The notes beneath the pieces were generated by a model that searched no databases, was not told the DNA's origin, and worked only from the letters and a program-made list of their open reading frames with translations. 33,020 bases of DNA from the NCBI GenBank assembly GCA_019636275.1, contig JAHBXY010000105.1, forward strand, positions 1 to 33,020, given 5' to 3'. A program made the translations under genes and the position numbers. How positions within the stretch are numbered: position 1 is the stretch's first letter; every line of letters starts with the position of its first letter. The DNA comes from Planctomycetota bacterium. GTDB taxonomy: Bacteria > Planctomycetota > J058. Of this stretch, positions 13,194-21,294 are shown in pieces.

Positions 13194-15257
13194 GTGAAGC
13201 AGTTCTTCCCCCGGCTGGCCGCGCTCGTCGCGCGGCTGCTCGAGCTCTCGCCCGCCGACGTCGAGCCGCTGCTCGCCACGCCCAAGCACCCCGACCACGG
13301 CGACGTGGCCCTGCCCTGCTTCGCGCTGGCGACGAAGCTGGGCAGGAAGGGCAAGGACGCCGCGCCGGCGCTGGCGGCCGAGGTGGCGGCGAAGACCGGG
13401 CAGGGCGAGCCGCTCGTGCGCGCCGTCGAGGCGGCCGGGCCGTTCGTCAACTTCCGCCTGGCGCCCGAGGTCGTCGCGCGCGAGGTGCTCGAGGCGGCCT
13501 GGTCGGTCGCGCGCTACGGCGGCTCCGACGCCGGCGCTGGCAAGACGGTCGTCATCGACTTCTCGAGCCCGAACATCGCCAAGCCGTTCCACCTGGGGCA
13601 CCTGCGCTCGACGGTCATCGGGTGGTCGCTGCGGCAGATCTTCCGCGCGCGCGGCTACACGGTCGTCGGCGTCAACCACCTCGGCGACTGGGGCACGCAG
13701 TTCGGCCTCATGATCGCCGCCTGGAAGCGCTGGGGCGACGAGGCGCAGCGGCGGATCGACGCGGGCGAGGACGAGATCGACGTCTTCGTCGACCTCTACG
13801 TGCGGATCAACGGGCTGAAGAAGCAGGACCCGCAGGTGGCCGAGGAGGGCCGCGGCTGGTTCCGGCGGCTCGAGGCGGGCGACGACGAGGCGCGGGCGCT
13901 GTGGCGCTTCTTCGTCGACAAGAGCAAGGCCGAGTTCGCGCGCATCTACGAGGTGCTCGGGATCACGCACGAGAGCGACGCCGGCGAGGCGTTCTACAAC
14001 GACAAGATGCCGGCGACCGTCGCCATGCTCGAGCGCACGGGGCTCCTCGTCGAGGGCAAGAGCCGCCTCGAGCAGGTCGAGGACGCGCGCGGCGCGCTCG
14101 AGCGCCTCCTGGCGGCGATCGACCGCCTCGAGGGCGAGGTCGCGGCGGCTACCGACGAGAAGGAGCGGAAGGCGAAGCAGAAGGACCTCGACAAGGCGAA
14201 GGGCAAGAAGGGCGACCTGGCGAAGCGCGTGCAGGCGCTCGAGGCGCAGGTCGCGGCGCCGGTGGGCGAGGACGCGGGCGACGACGACGACGAGGGCGCC
14301 GGCCCCGCCGACCGGCGGCCGCGGGGCGTGCTCGTGGACCTCGGCAACAAGAAGGAGCCGTTCTTCGCCATCCTGCTCAAGGCCGACGGCGGCACAACCT
14401 ACACGACGCGCGACCTGACGGCCGTGCGGTACCGCGCCGAGACCTACCGGCCCGAGCAGATCCTCTACGTGGTCGGCAACACGCAGCGCGACCACTTCGT
14501 GCCCTGGTTCAAGATCGTCGAGAAGCTGGCCGAGAAGGGCGAGGGCTGGGCGCAGGGGCTGCGCCTCGAGCACGTGGGCTTCGGCAACTACCTGGGGATG
14601 AGCACGCGCAAGGGCACGGCCGTGTTCCTCGACGAGGTGCTCGAGCGCGCCCGCGCGGCCGCGCGCACGGCGGCCGAGTCGGCGGAGAAGAAGATCCAGC
14701 TCAACGACGAGCAGCGCGAGCGCGTGGCCCGGGCGATCGGCACCGGAGCGATCAAGTTCTTCGACCTCAAGGGCAACCGCACGAACGACATCGACCTGTC
14801 GCCCCTCACGGACGCCGGGGGGCAGCCGGATGCAGGCATTGCCTGGGATCGGCTGCTGAACCTCAAAGGGGACAGCGGGCCGTACCTCCAGTTCGCGCAC
14901 GCCCGCCTGGCCGGGATCCTGCGCCGGAGCGAGCAGCCGATCGCCGCCGACGGCGTCGACTGGGCGCTGCTCGGCGACCCCGAGGCGCAGGCGCTGATCA
15001 AGACGATCGCCGACTTCCCCGACCGCGTGCGGCAGGCGGCCGACGAGTACGAGCCCAGCCTGATCTCGCGCTACCTGCTCGACCTCGCCCAGCGGATCCA
15101 CGTGTTCCTGCACGAGCGGCGCGTGCTCGAGCCCCGGCCCGAGGAGGGCGACGTGGCCGCCGTGCGGCGCGCCCGGCTGCTGCTGGTGGGCGCGGCGAAG
15201 AAGGTGCTCGCCGAGGCGCTCGACCTGCTCGGGATCGAGGCGGTGGAGCAGATGTGA
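13194..15257 (+). CDS. argS: Arginyl-tRNA synthetase with coiled-coil insertion
   Basis: 687 residues, class Ia synthetase that charges tRNA-Arg. The N-terminal domain (KHPDHGDVALPCFALATKLG, AGPFVNFRL) recognises the tRNA D-loop. The HIGH motif is HLGHLRST (H133-H136), with GVNHLGDWGTQFG after it. The KMSKS loop is GMSTRKG (468-474), and the C-terminal anticodon domain contains YLQFAHAR and LISRYLLDLAQ. Bacterial ArgRS is usually 550-590 residues. The extra length is mostly one insertion at residues about 297-374, a lysine/glutamate-rich predicted coiled coil and acidic linker (DDDDEGAG) placed before the conserved FFAILLKADGGTTYTTRDL. The GTG at 13194 follows GACGAGGTCCTCC; a TTG at 13170 is the alternative. 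A TACCCT box (13165-13170) is a possible -10. Confidence 0.95.
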   Translation: MKQFFPRLAALVARLLELSPADVEPLLATPKHPDHGDVALPCFALATKLGRKGKDAAPALAAEVAAKTGQGEPLVRAVEAAGPFVNFRLAPEVVAREVLEAAWSVARYGGSDAGAGKTVVIDFSSPNIAKPFHLGHLRSTVIGWSLRQIFRARGYTVVGVNHLGDWGTQFGLMIAAWKRWGDEAQRRIDAGEDEIDVFVDLYVRINGLKKQDPQVAEEGRGWFRRLEAGDDEARALWRFFVDKSKAEFARIYEVLGITHESDAGEAFYNDKMPATVAMLERTGLLVEGKSRLEQVEDARGALERLLAAIDRLEGEVAAATDEKERKAKQKDLDKAKGKKGDLAKRVQALEAQVAAPVGEDAGDDDDEGAGPADRRPRGVLVDLGNKKEPFFAILLKADGGTTYTTRDLTAVRYRAETYRPEQILYVVGNTQRDHFVPWFKIVEKLAEKGEGWAQGLRLEHVGFGNYLGMSTRKGTAVFLDEVLERARAAARTAAESAEKKIQLNDEQRERVARAIGTGAIKFFDLKGNRTNDIDLSPLTDAGGQPDAGIAWDRLLNLKGDSGPYLQFAHARLAGILRRSEQPIAADGVDWALLGDPEAQALIKTIADFPDRVRQAADEYEPSLISRYLLDLAQRIHVFLHERRVLEPRPEEGDVAAVRRARLLLVGAAKKVLAEALDLLGIEAVEQM

Positions 15258-15346
15258 GCGTGTTGGCCGCCGCACCGTTCAACCGCGACCTCCCGACCCC
15301 GTCCTGGCACCTCCTCGGTCCATGGTCACGGGAGGAACGGAGCGAC

Positions 15347-15433
15347 GAGCGAGGCGAGGCTGCGGAGGCCGAGGCGAGGCGGCGCGCGCGCGGCCGATAC
15401 CGATCGCCGGATCCTATCGGCCGCGCGCGCGCC
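15347..15433 (-). repeat. Structured dispersed repeat, copy 2 (inverted relative to copy 1)
   Basis: GGCGCGCGCGCGGCCGATA (15381-15399) is perfectly inverted at 15415-15433 around a 15-nt loop. Read on the minus strand, the sequence across the loop is TAGGATCCGGCGATCG, one base different from copy 1. The tail GCGGAGGCCGAGGCGAGGC lies at 15362-15380, with a partial second unit at 15347-15360. It sits in the 208-bp gap between argS and gluQ, which holds no other recognised feature. Confidence 0.9.
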
Positions 15434-15465
15434 GCATCGCCCGGCATCCGCGGCCGCAGCCGTCG

Positions 15466-16407
15466 ATGAATCGTACCCGCCTCGCGCCCTCGCCCACGGG
15501 CGCCCTGCACCTCGGCAACGCGCGCACGTTCCTGCTCACGTGGCTGTGGGCGCGCGCGCGGGGGGCCGAGGTCGTGATGCGCGTCGAGGACCTCGACGGC
15601 CCGCGCGTGAAGCGGGGCGCCGTCGAGGAGGCGCTCGAGGACCTGCGCTGGCTGGGGCTCGACTGGGACGGCGAGGTCCTCTTCCAGTCGCCCCGGGCGG
15701 CGGTCTACGAGGACGCGCTCGCCCGCCTGCGCGCGGCCGGGCGGGTCTACCCGTGCGTGTGCACGCGCCAGGAGATCGAGGCGGCGGCGTCGGCGCCCAA
15801 CGAGGGCGACGAGGGCCCGCCCTACCCGGGGACCTGCCGCGGGCGCTTCGCCTCGGCGGACGACGCCGAGCGGGCCACCGGCCGGACGCCGGCGTGGCGC
15901 TTCCGGGTCGACGAGGCCGCGCGGGCGTTCGACGACGGGGTGCTCGGCCTCGTCACGCGCGACCTCGCGCGCGACGGCGGCGACTTCGTCGTGGCCAAGA
16001 AGACGGGCGAGGCCGCCTACCAGCTCGCCGTGGTCGTCGACGACGCGGCGCAGGGCGTGACCGACGTCATCCGCGGCGACGACCTCGTGCCGTCGACGCC
16101 CCGGCAGCTCCTCCTGTTCGAGGCGCTCGGCCTGCCGGCGCCGCGCTTCGCGCACCTGCCGCTGGTGCGCGGCGAAGACGGCCGCCGTCTGGCCAAGCGC
16201 CACGGCGACACGCGCCTGTCGCACTACCGCGCCCTCGGCGTGCGGCCCGAGCGCGTGGTCGGCCTGCTCGCCGCGTGGAGCGGCCTCGGCGCGCGCGCCG
16301 CAGTCGCCGCGCGCGACCTCGTCGGTGACTTCGACCTCGCGCGCCTGCCGCGGGGCGACGTCACCTTCCACGCCGCGGACGACCGCTGGCTGCTGGGCGC
16401 CGGTTAG
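15466..16407 (+). CDS. gluQ: Glutamyl-Q tRNA(Asp) synthetase
   Basis: 313 residues, matching the GluRS catalytic core without an anticodon-binding domain. GluQRS attaches glutamate to queuosine at the wobble position of tRNA-Asp. The HIGH motif is RLAPSPTGALHLGNAR (residues 5-20). MRVEDLDGPR and the zinc-binding YPCVCTR...YPGTCRG follow, the latter being characteristic of this subfamily. AYQLAVVVDDAAQGVTDVIRGDDL binds glutamate and the acceptor end, and RRLAKRHGD replaces KMSKS. No ribosome binding site is evident before the ATG at 15466, and the hairpin repeat ends 33 bp upstream. The HAD gene starts 11 bp after the stop. Confidence 0.92.
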   Translation: MNRTRLAPSPTGALHLGNARTFLLTWLWARARGAEVVMRVEDLDGPRVKRGAVEEALEDLRWLGLDWDGEVLFQSPRAAVYEDALARLRAAGRVYPCVCTRQEIEAAASAPNEGDEGPPYPGTCRGRFASADDAERATGRTPAWRFRVDEAARAFDDGVLGLVTRDLARDGGDFVVAKKTGEAAYQLAVVVDDAAQGVTDVIRGDDLVPSTPRQLLLFEALGLPAPRFAHLPLVRGEDGRRLAKRHGDTRLSHYRALGVRPERVVGLLAAWSGLGARAAVAARDLVGDFDLARLPRGDVTFHAADDRWLLGAG

Positions 16408-16410
16408 GAT
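16405..16410 (+). promoter_or_regulatory. -10-like box TAGGAT, leaderless-type, before the HAD gene
   Basis: TAGGAT overlaps the TAG stop of gluQ and ends 8 nt before the GTG start at 16419, with no ribosome binding site between. The same hexamer precedes ileS. Confidence 0.4.
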
Positions 16411-16418
16411 CGCGCGCC

Positions 16419-17258
16419 GTGAACACGCACACGACGCTCGACACGCTCCTCGCGGCCCTCGACGCGCTCGAGGCCCTGCGCGGCGGGCCCGCCTGGGTCG
16501 CGACCGACGCGGACGGCACGCTCTGGCACACCGACCTCGCCGACCGCGCCTGGCACCGGGTCGTCGGCCAGCGGCGCATCCGGCCGGCCGCCGACGACGT
16601 GCTGCGCCGGACGCTGGCGCGCGCCGGGCTGGCCTCGACGGGCGACGTGCACCAGGACGCCGAGCGCCTCTACCAGGCCTACCGCGACGGCGTGGCCGAC
16701 GACTGGGCGCTCCTCGAGGCGATGACCGCCTGCTACGCCGGCTGGACCGAGGCCGAGGTGCGGGCCTTCGGCCGCGACCTGGCGCGGGAGGAGGTGGCCC
16801 CGCGCGCCTACGAGACGACGGCCGCCCTGCTGCGGGCGCTCGTCGACCGCGGGCACCGCGTGGCCGTCGTGTCGGGCTCGCCGCGGGTGCTCGTCGAGGA
16901 GGCCCTGCGCGCGCTCGACCTCCCGGCCGACCTGGTCGTCGGCGCCGACGTCGAGCGCGACGGCGACGTCCTCACCGACCGCATGCGCGAGCCCGTCCCC
17001 TGGGAGGAGGGCAAGGTGCGGGCGCTGGCCGAGCACGGCGTCCGGGCGCCGGTGGCGTTCGGCGACACGCTGGGCGACCTGCACCTGCTCGAGGCGGCCG
17101 ACGCCCTGCGCGTGCTCGTCCATCCGCGGCCGGCGCTGAGGGCCCGCGCGGGCTCGCCGGGCGGGGTGGGGGGCGGCGCCTGGTGCTTGTTCCAGCCCTG
17201 CCGCACCGTCGGCGGGCACGAGGTCGCCCCGCCGGCGGTCGACCGCGTCATCGTGTAG
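16419..17258 (+). CDS. HAD-family phosphatase (phosphoserine phosphatase-like)
   Basis: 279 residues. Haloacid dehalogenase-type Mg-dependent phosphohydrolase: motif I TDADGTLW (D30 nucleophile, D32 acid/base), a helical cap (about residues 40-125), motif II VAVVSGSPRVLVEEAL, motif III lysine probably in EEGKVRAL, and motif IV FGDTLGDLHLLEAAD. The SerB-like arrangement and the GSP segment suggest a small phosphate monoester substrate, possibly phosphoserine, but substrate identity cannot be read from sequence. No signal peptide; cytoplasmic. The last 11 bp overlap the 3' end of the convergent membrane-protein gene. Confidence 0.85.
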   Translation: MNTHTTLDTLLAALDALEALRGGPAWVATDADGTLWHTDLADRAWHRVVGQRRIRPAADDVLRRTLARAGLASTGDVHQDAERLYQAYRDGVADDWALLEAMTACYAGWTEAEVRAFGRDLAREEVAPRAYETTAALLRALVDRGHRVAVVSGSPRVLVEEALRALDLPADLVVGADVERDGDVLTDRMREPVPWEEGKVRALAEHGVRAPVAFGDTLGDLHLLEAADALRVLVHPRPALRARAGSPGGVGGGAWCLFQPCRTVGGHEVAPPAVDRVIV

Positions 17259-17922
17259 CGACGGCCCCGCCCAGCACGCCGGTCAGGCCGGGCGTCGGGT
17301 CGTGCGCCGGAGGCTCCTCCTCCTCGGCGGGCGCGGCCTCGTCCTCGTCCTTGGCGCCGGCGTCCACCGCCGCGTCGTCGGCCGCCTGCCGCGCCTCGTC
17401 CGCCCGGCGCGCCCGCTCGCAGGCGTCGCGCCGCGACTCGAGGCCGCGCAGGAAGCCGCGCCCGGTGCCGGGCGTGGGCGAGGCCATGGCGCGGCGGATG
17501 AACCCGCGCACGCCGGTCGAGACGGCCGGCGACGCGGCCAGGTTCGGGAACAGGCGGGCCAGCACGGCGCCGTTGGTCCGCGTGACGCCCAGGCCCACGA
17601 CGCCGGTCACGCCGCCGACGGCGGTCGAGCGCGCCAGGCCCTCGTGCACGGGTCGCCCGTCGACCAGGTTCTCGGCGACGCGCTCGCTCGCGCCGCCGGT
17701 CGCGCCGCCCAGACCCATGCCGACGACCTGCCGGCCGAGCGCGGCCCCGGCGAAGCCGCCGGCGCCGAGCGTGGCCGACGCCACCGCGCCGCCGACCGCG
17801 CCGCCGAGGGCGGCCAGGGCCACGTGCTTCCAGACCGGCTTGCGCCCCGTGAGGAGGCTCACGCCGACCGTCATCCCGACCGCGAACACGGCCCCGACCA
17901 GGGCTCCGATGAGGATGTGCAT
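17248..17922 (-). CDS. Glycine-rich membrane protein of unknown function
   Basis: 224 residues from the ATG at 17922; a GTG at 17931 in frame would add three. The N-terminus MHILIGALVGAVFAVGMTVGVSLLTG is a membrane segment. It is followed by several glycine/alanine-zipper segments (ALAALGGAVGGAVASATLGAGGFAGAALG, here split by short charged turns, and VVGMGLGGATGGASERV) that may form helices packed in the membrane. The C-terminal third is soluble, with an Arg/Ala-rich helix and an acidic Glu/Asp/Pro-rich tail. I do not recognise a family. It ends inside the convergent HAD gene by 11 bp. Confidence 0.65.
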   Translation of the reverse strand: MHILIGALVGAVFAVGMTVGVSLLTGRKPVWKHVALAALGGAVGGAVASATLGAGGFAGAALGRQVVGMGLGGATGGASERVAENLVDGRPVHEGLARSTAVGGVTGVVGLGVTRTNGAVLARLFPNLAASPAVSTGVRGFIRRAMASPTPGTGRGFLRGLESRRDACERARRADEARQAADDAAVDAGAKDEDEAAPAEEEEPPAHDPTPGLTGVLGGAVATR

Positions 17923-17931
17923 GTCCGCCAC

Positions 17932-18208
17932 GTCAGCACCGAACGTGCCGCTACAACCCTCACCGGTGCAAGCGCCTCGCGCCCCGCTTGCGTTTCATCC
18001 CGATTTTCGGCGGCGCACGGCGCCAACTGGCTTCGTTTCGTCACGGGAGCGTCTGTCGGGGAGGAGGGAGGGATCACCACAGAGGAGCAGAGGGAGCAGA
18101 GGGCGTGTGTCCCCGAGGCGAGCGCCCCTTCTGCTGCGATCCCCGCGAAGGAGCACCACCGGGCGACAGGATCCGCCCGGAACCGGGAACAGGGAGCTGG
18201 GCGTCCCG
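17932..18208. other. Intergenic region containing an inverted copy of a purine-rich repeat
   Basis: No gene is supported. The main content is CACCACAGAGGAGCAGAGGG at 18075-18094 extending to 18105, the reverse complement of sequences found twice further right (18276-18304 and 18437-18468). The rest shows nothing recognisable, although its composition is less biased than in the genes. Confidence 0.6.
18075..18105 (-). repeat. Purine-rich CAGAGG repeat, inverted copy
   Basis: About 30 bp shared, in reverse orientation, with two further copies in the permease 3' tandem duplication. The common core read on the plus strand of those copies is TGCTCCCTCTGCTCCTCTG. Confidence 0.85.
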
Positions 18209-18536
18209 GTCGGTCCGATCCGAGGTCGAAGGAGGAAGAGGGGAGGAGGGCGTCGCGTGGCTCGGTTCACCCGCCCACTGCTCCCTCTGCTCCTCTGTTG
18301 TGAACTCTCCTCCCCCGCTACGTGGCCCGGAGCGCCTCGATCGGGTCCAGGCGCGCCGCCTTCAGGCGGGGTCGGTCCGGTCCGAGGTCGGAGGAGGAAG
18401 AGGGGAGGAGGGCGTGGCGTCGCCTCGGTTCACCCGCCCTCTGCTCCCTCTGCTCCTCTGTTGTGAACTCTCCTTCCCCGTCTACGTGGCCCTGAGCGCC
18501 TCGATCGGGTCGAGGCGCGCCGCCTTCCAGGCGGGG
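18209..18536. repeat. Tandem duplication of about 161-167 bp at the permease 3' end
   Basis: Unit A (18209-18369) and unit B (18370-18536) both run from GGTCGGTCC through a GGAGGAAGAGGGGAGG block and the CTGCTCCCTCTGCTCCTCTG core to GTGAACTCTCC and a stretch encoding the last residues of the permease. Unit B includes the true 3' end of the permease gene and unit A a second copy. Differences are scattered substitutions and small indels. Confidence 0.9.
18318..18378 (-). pseudogene. Remnant 3' end of a second MacB-type permease gene
   Basis: Read on the minus strand this encodes LKAARLDPIEALRAT and a TAG stop, identical in protein to the end of the intact permease. The two codon differences in that stretch (CTC/CTG for Leu and AGG/CGG for Arg) are synonymous. 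That suggests it was once under coding selection, for example in a tandem paralogue since deleted, rather than being a fresh duplication. No upstream part of such a gene remains. Confidence 0.65.
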
Positions 18537-19714
18537 TAGATCCCGGAGATCAGGCCGACGCTGCCGGAGAAACCCAGCGCCAGGGCCACGGCCCACACGG
18601 GCACGAACACGGGCGGGAAGTCGACCCACACAGAGATCGCCTCGCGCGTGACGAGGCCGGCCAGGAAGCCGAGCGCGATGCCGACGACGCCGCCGAGCGC
18701 GCCGAGCGCGACGGCCTCGACGAGGAACTGCAGGAGGATGTCGCGGTTCTTGGCCCCGAGCGCCTTGCGGATGCCGATCTCGCGCGTCCGCTCGGAGACC
18801 GACACCAGCATGATGTTCATGATCCCGATGCCGCCCACGAGCAGGGCCACCGACACGATGCCGATGAGCAGGCCCGTGACCATGACGCTGACCTTCTGGA
18901 AGCTCTCGAGGAACTGATCCTGCGTGAACACGCCGAAGTCGTCGGGGGCGTCGGCGCGGAGGCCGTGGCGCAGGCGCAGGTTCCAGCGGATCTGGTCGAT
19001 CGCCTGGTCGGCCAGCGCCGGGTCCCGGGCCTGGGCCGTGATCAGCAGGCGGCGGCTGGCGCCCTCGCCGACCATGCGCAGGACCGTCGTGATCGGCACG
19101 ACGATCAGGTCGTCCTGCGAGGACCCCAGCATGGCGCCCTTGGGCTCGAGGAAGCCGACGACCAGGAGCGACTGGCCCTGCACGGACAGGCGCTGGCCGA
19201 GGAGGCGCTCGCGGGAGGTCTTGAGCTTCTTCAGCACCTCCTCGCCGACGACGCACACGTTCGCCCGGGCGTCGACCTCGGCCGGGAGGAAGAAGCGGCC
19301 GACGTCGGGGTACCAGTTGCGCGTGCGCTGGTACTCGGGCGTCGTCCCGATCACCTGGCACGACGTCTCCAGGGCGCCGAGGCGCGCGACCATCTGCCGC
19401 TGGACGACCGGGGCCACGGCCGAGAGCGTCGTGCAGCGGCGCTCGAGGGCCTTGGCGTCGTCGTAGGTGAGCTCGATCCGGCCGAGCTTGCGCCCCTCGA
19501 CGCCGGGCGGGCGCTGCGGGAACACCCAGATCACGTTGGCGCCCAGCCCCTCGAACTGCTGGAGCATGAAGCGCGAGGCGCCCTGGACGATCGACACGAC
19601 GGCCACGACGGCCGACACGGCGATCACGATCCCCAGCGTCGTGAGCGCGCTGCGGAACGGGTTGGCGCGCAGCTCGCCCGCCGCGATCGCCAGGTTCTCG
19701 ACGAACAGGCTCAC
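18482..19714 (-). CDS. MacB-type ABC transporter permease
   Basis: 410 residues, inner membrane. FtsX/MacB topology: a first transmembrane helix (about 22-45, LTTLGIVIAVSAVVAVVSIV), a large periplasmic MacB core domain (about 50-280), then three transmembrane helices. The signature segment GGIGIMNIMLVSVSERTRE with IGIRKALGAKN lies after the second helix, and the C-terminus is PAWKAARLDPIEALRAT. Such permeases act with an ATPase as mechanotransmission exporters of peptides, lipoproteins or macrolides rather than as channels. The start overlaps the adaptor stop by 4 bp. No ATPase gene lies beside it, so the energising subunit must be encoded elsewhere. The 3' end is inside a tandem duplication. 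Confidence 0.92.
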   Translation of the reverse strand: MSLFVENLAIAAGELRANPFRSALTTLGIVIAVSAVVAVVSIVQGASRFMLQQFEGLGANVIWVFPQRPPGVEGRKLGRIELTYDDAKALERRCTTLSAVAPVVQRQMVARLGALETSCQVIGTTPEYQRTRNWYPDVGRFFLPAEVDARANVCVVGEEVLKKLKTSRERLLGQRLSVQGQSLLVVGFLEPKGAMLGSSQDDLIVVPITTVLRMVGEGASRRLLITAQARDPALADQAIDQIRWNLRLRHGLRADAPDDFGVFTQDQFLESFQKVSVMVTGLLIGIVSVALLVGGIGIMNIMLVSVSERTREIGIRKALGAKNRDILLQFLVEAVALGALGGVVGIALGFLAGLVTREAISVWVDFPPVFVPVWAVALALGFSGSVGLISGIYPAWKAARLDPIEALRAT

Positions 19715-21294
19715 CCGGGGCCCGGCCCGGCGTCCACCTCGTGGACGTCCGGCGGGAGCGCGACCTCGGCCGGCGTCGCCCGCACCGCCTCGCCGTCCTC
19801 GAGCTTCTCGAGGATCCGGAACGGGCCGACGACCACCTGCGCGTCGTCGGGCGGCGCGCCCGCGCCGAGCGTCACCTCGTCCTCGTCCTGGAGGCCGCGC
19901 CCGACCACCCAGGCGCGCGCCTTGCCGCCCTCGACCGTGAACACGAGGTCGACGAGGTCCACGGGCCGCTTGCCCTCGAGGAGCGCCGCCGGCGCGCGCT
20001 CGCGCGCGGCGTCGGGGAGGGCGCGCAGCTCGCGCTGGACGACCGCCTGCAGCGGCACCTTGAGCGCCGCCTCCTCGCGGGCCGTCTCGACCACGACCGA
20101 CGCGGTCATGCCGGGGCGCAGGTCGGCGGCGCCGGGCTGCCCCGGCTCGAGGAGCACGCGCACGCGGAAGGTCGGCACCTCCTCGCCCTGCTTCTTCTGC
20201 GCGCGCATGCCCACGTCGTAGACGCGCCCGCGCAGGCGGCGCTCGGCGCCGAGCGCGACCACGCGCGCGCTGGCCCGCTGCCCGGGCGCGAGCCGCGCCA
20301 CGTCGCCCTCGTCGACGTCGCAGTAGACGAGCAGGTGCTCGAGGTCCGACACGATGTAGTGCGTCACGTCGCCGGTGGCGCGCGTCACCTGGTCGCCCAG
20401 GTTCACGCCGCGGCCGGTGACCACGCCGTCGAGCGGCGAGCGCACCTCGGTGCGCTCGAGGTCGCGCCGCGCGCGCGCCAGCGCCACCTCCGCGGCCTTG
20501 AGGTCGGCCTCGGCGCGGGCCAGCCGCACCCGCGACACGGCCAGGTCCTTCTCGGCCGTCGCGCGCGCCTCGGCCCAGGTGCGCTCGCGGAAGGTGAGCG
20601 TCTCCCGCGCCAGCTCGAGCTGCTCCTGCGCCAGCCGCACGCCGATCTCGGCCACGCGGTGCTCGCTCTCGGCCGCCTCGAGGTCGATCGGCGTGCCGAT
20701 CCCCTGGGCGAGCATCTGGCGCGAGCGGCTGCGCTTGTTGGCCGCGGCCTCGAGCTGCGCCGCCGACCGCTGGGCCTCCAGCTCGCTCTGGCGCGCGCGC
20801 AGGCGCGCCTCGGTCAGCTCCGACGGCTCCTGCGCCGCCTCGCCGTGCTTGCGCTCGGCCTGCAGGAGCTCGAGCTGCGCCTCGTCACGGGCGGCGCGCT
20901 TGCGCGCCTGGTCGATCTCCGACTCGACGACGCGCTCCTGCTGGTCGGCCGGGTCGAGGCGGAAGAGCACGTCGCCCACCTTCACCCGGTCGCCCTGGTC
21001 GTGGACCAGGGCCACGACCTTGCCGTCGAACGGCGCCCCGCACCCCGCCTCGGAGCCCGCCTGCACCGTCCCCGGCGCCTCGATCGTGCTGGCGATCGGG
21101 CCGCGGCGCGGCGGGAGGACCTCGACCTTCTTGCCGTCGCCCCCGCCGCCGAAGCGGAAGCCGCCCCCGCCCGACGACGACGTCGCCTTCGGGGCCGCCT
21201 CGGCCGCCCCGGGCGAGCCGCCCGGCGGGCGGACCAGGGCCAGGACCGTGGCCAGCGCGAAGACGATGCCCAGGGCGACCTTCCGCCGGCTCAT
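19711..21294 (-). CDS. HlyD/MacA-type periplasmic adaptor (membrane fusion protein)
   Basis: 527 residues. An N-terminal membrane anchor or signal (KVALGIVFALATVLALV) is followed by a glycine-rich stretch (SSSGGGGFRFGGGGDG). The first half of the lipoyl domain is APFDGKVVALVHDQGDRVKV with GDVLFRLDPADQQ. A long alpha-helical hairpin follows (about residues 120-290). The second lipoyl half is VRSPLDGVVTGRGVNLGDQV, and then come beta-barrel and membrane-proximal domains (QRASARVVALG, DLRPGMTASVVVET, VPLQAVVQRE). It would bridge the MacB-type permease to an outer-membrane channel. The ATG at 21294 overlaps the Yip1-like stop by 4 bp and its own stop overlaps the permease start by 4 bp, so the three genes form one operon. 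Confidence 0.9.
   Translation of the reverse strand: MSRRKVALGIVFALATVLALVRPPGGSPGAAEAAPKATSSSGGGGFRFGGGGDGKKVEVLPPRRGPIASTIEAPGTVQAGSEAGCGAPFDGKVVALVHDQGDRVKVGDVLFRLDPADQQERVVESEIDQARKRAARDEAQLELLQAERKHGEAAQEPSELTEARLRARQSELEAQRSAAQLEAAANKRSRSRQMLAQGIGTPIDLEAAESEHRVAEIGVRLAQEQLELARETLTFRERTWAEARATAEKDLAVSRVRLARAEADLKAAEVALARARRDLERTEVRSPLDGVVTGRGVNLGDQVTRATGDVTHYIVSDLEHLLVYCDVDEGDVARLAPGQRASARVVALGAERRLRGRVYDVGMRAQKKQGEEVPTFRVRVLLEPGQPGAADLRPGMTASVVVETAREEAALKVPLQAVVQRELRALPDAARERAPAALLEGKRPVDLVDLVFTVEGGKARAWVVGRGLQDEDEVTLGAGAPPDDAQVVVGPFRILEKLEDGEAVRATPAEVALPPDVHEVDAGPGPG

Noticed and set aside
13164..15275. A 703-codon open frame on the minus strand opposite argS
   Set aside because: It mirrors argS, which has every expected motif on the plus strand. 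In such G/C-rich DNA the antisense frame stays open because stop codons are rare; the predicted protein has no recognisable domain.
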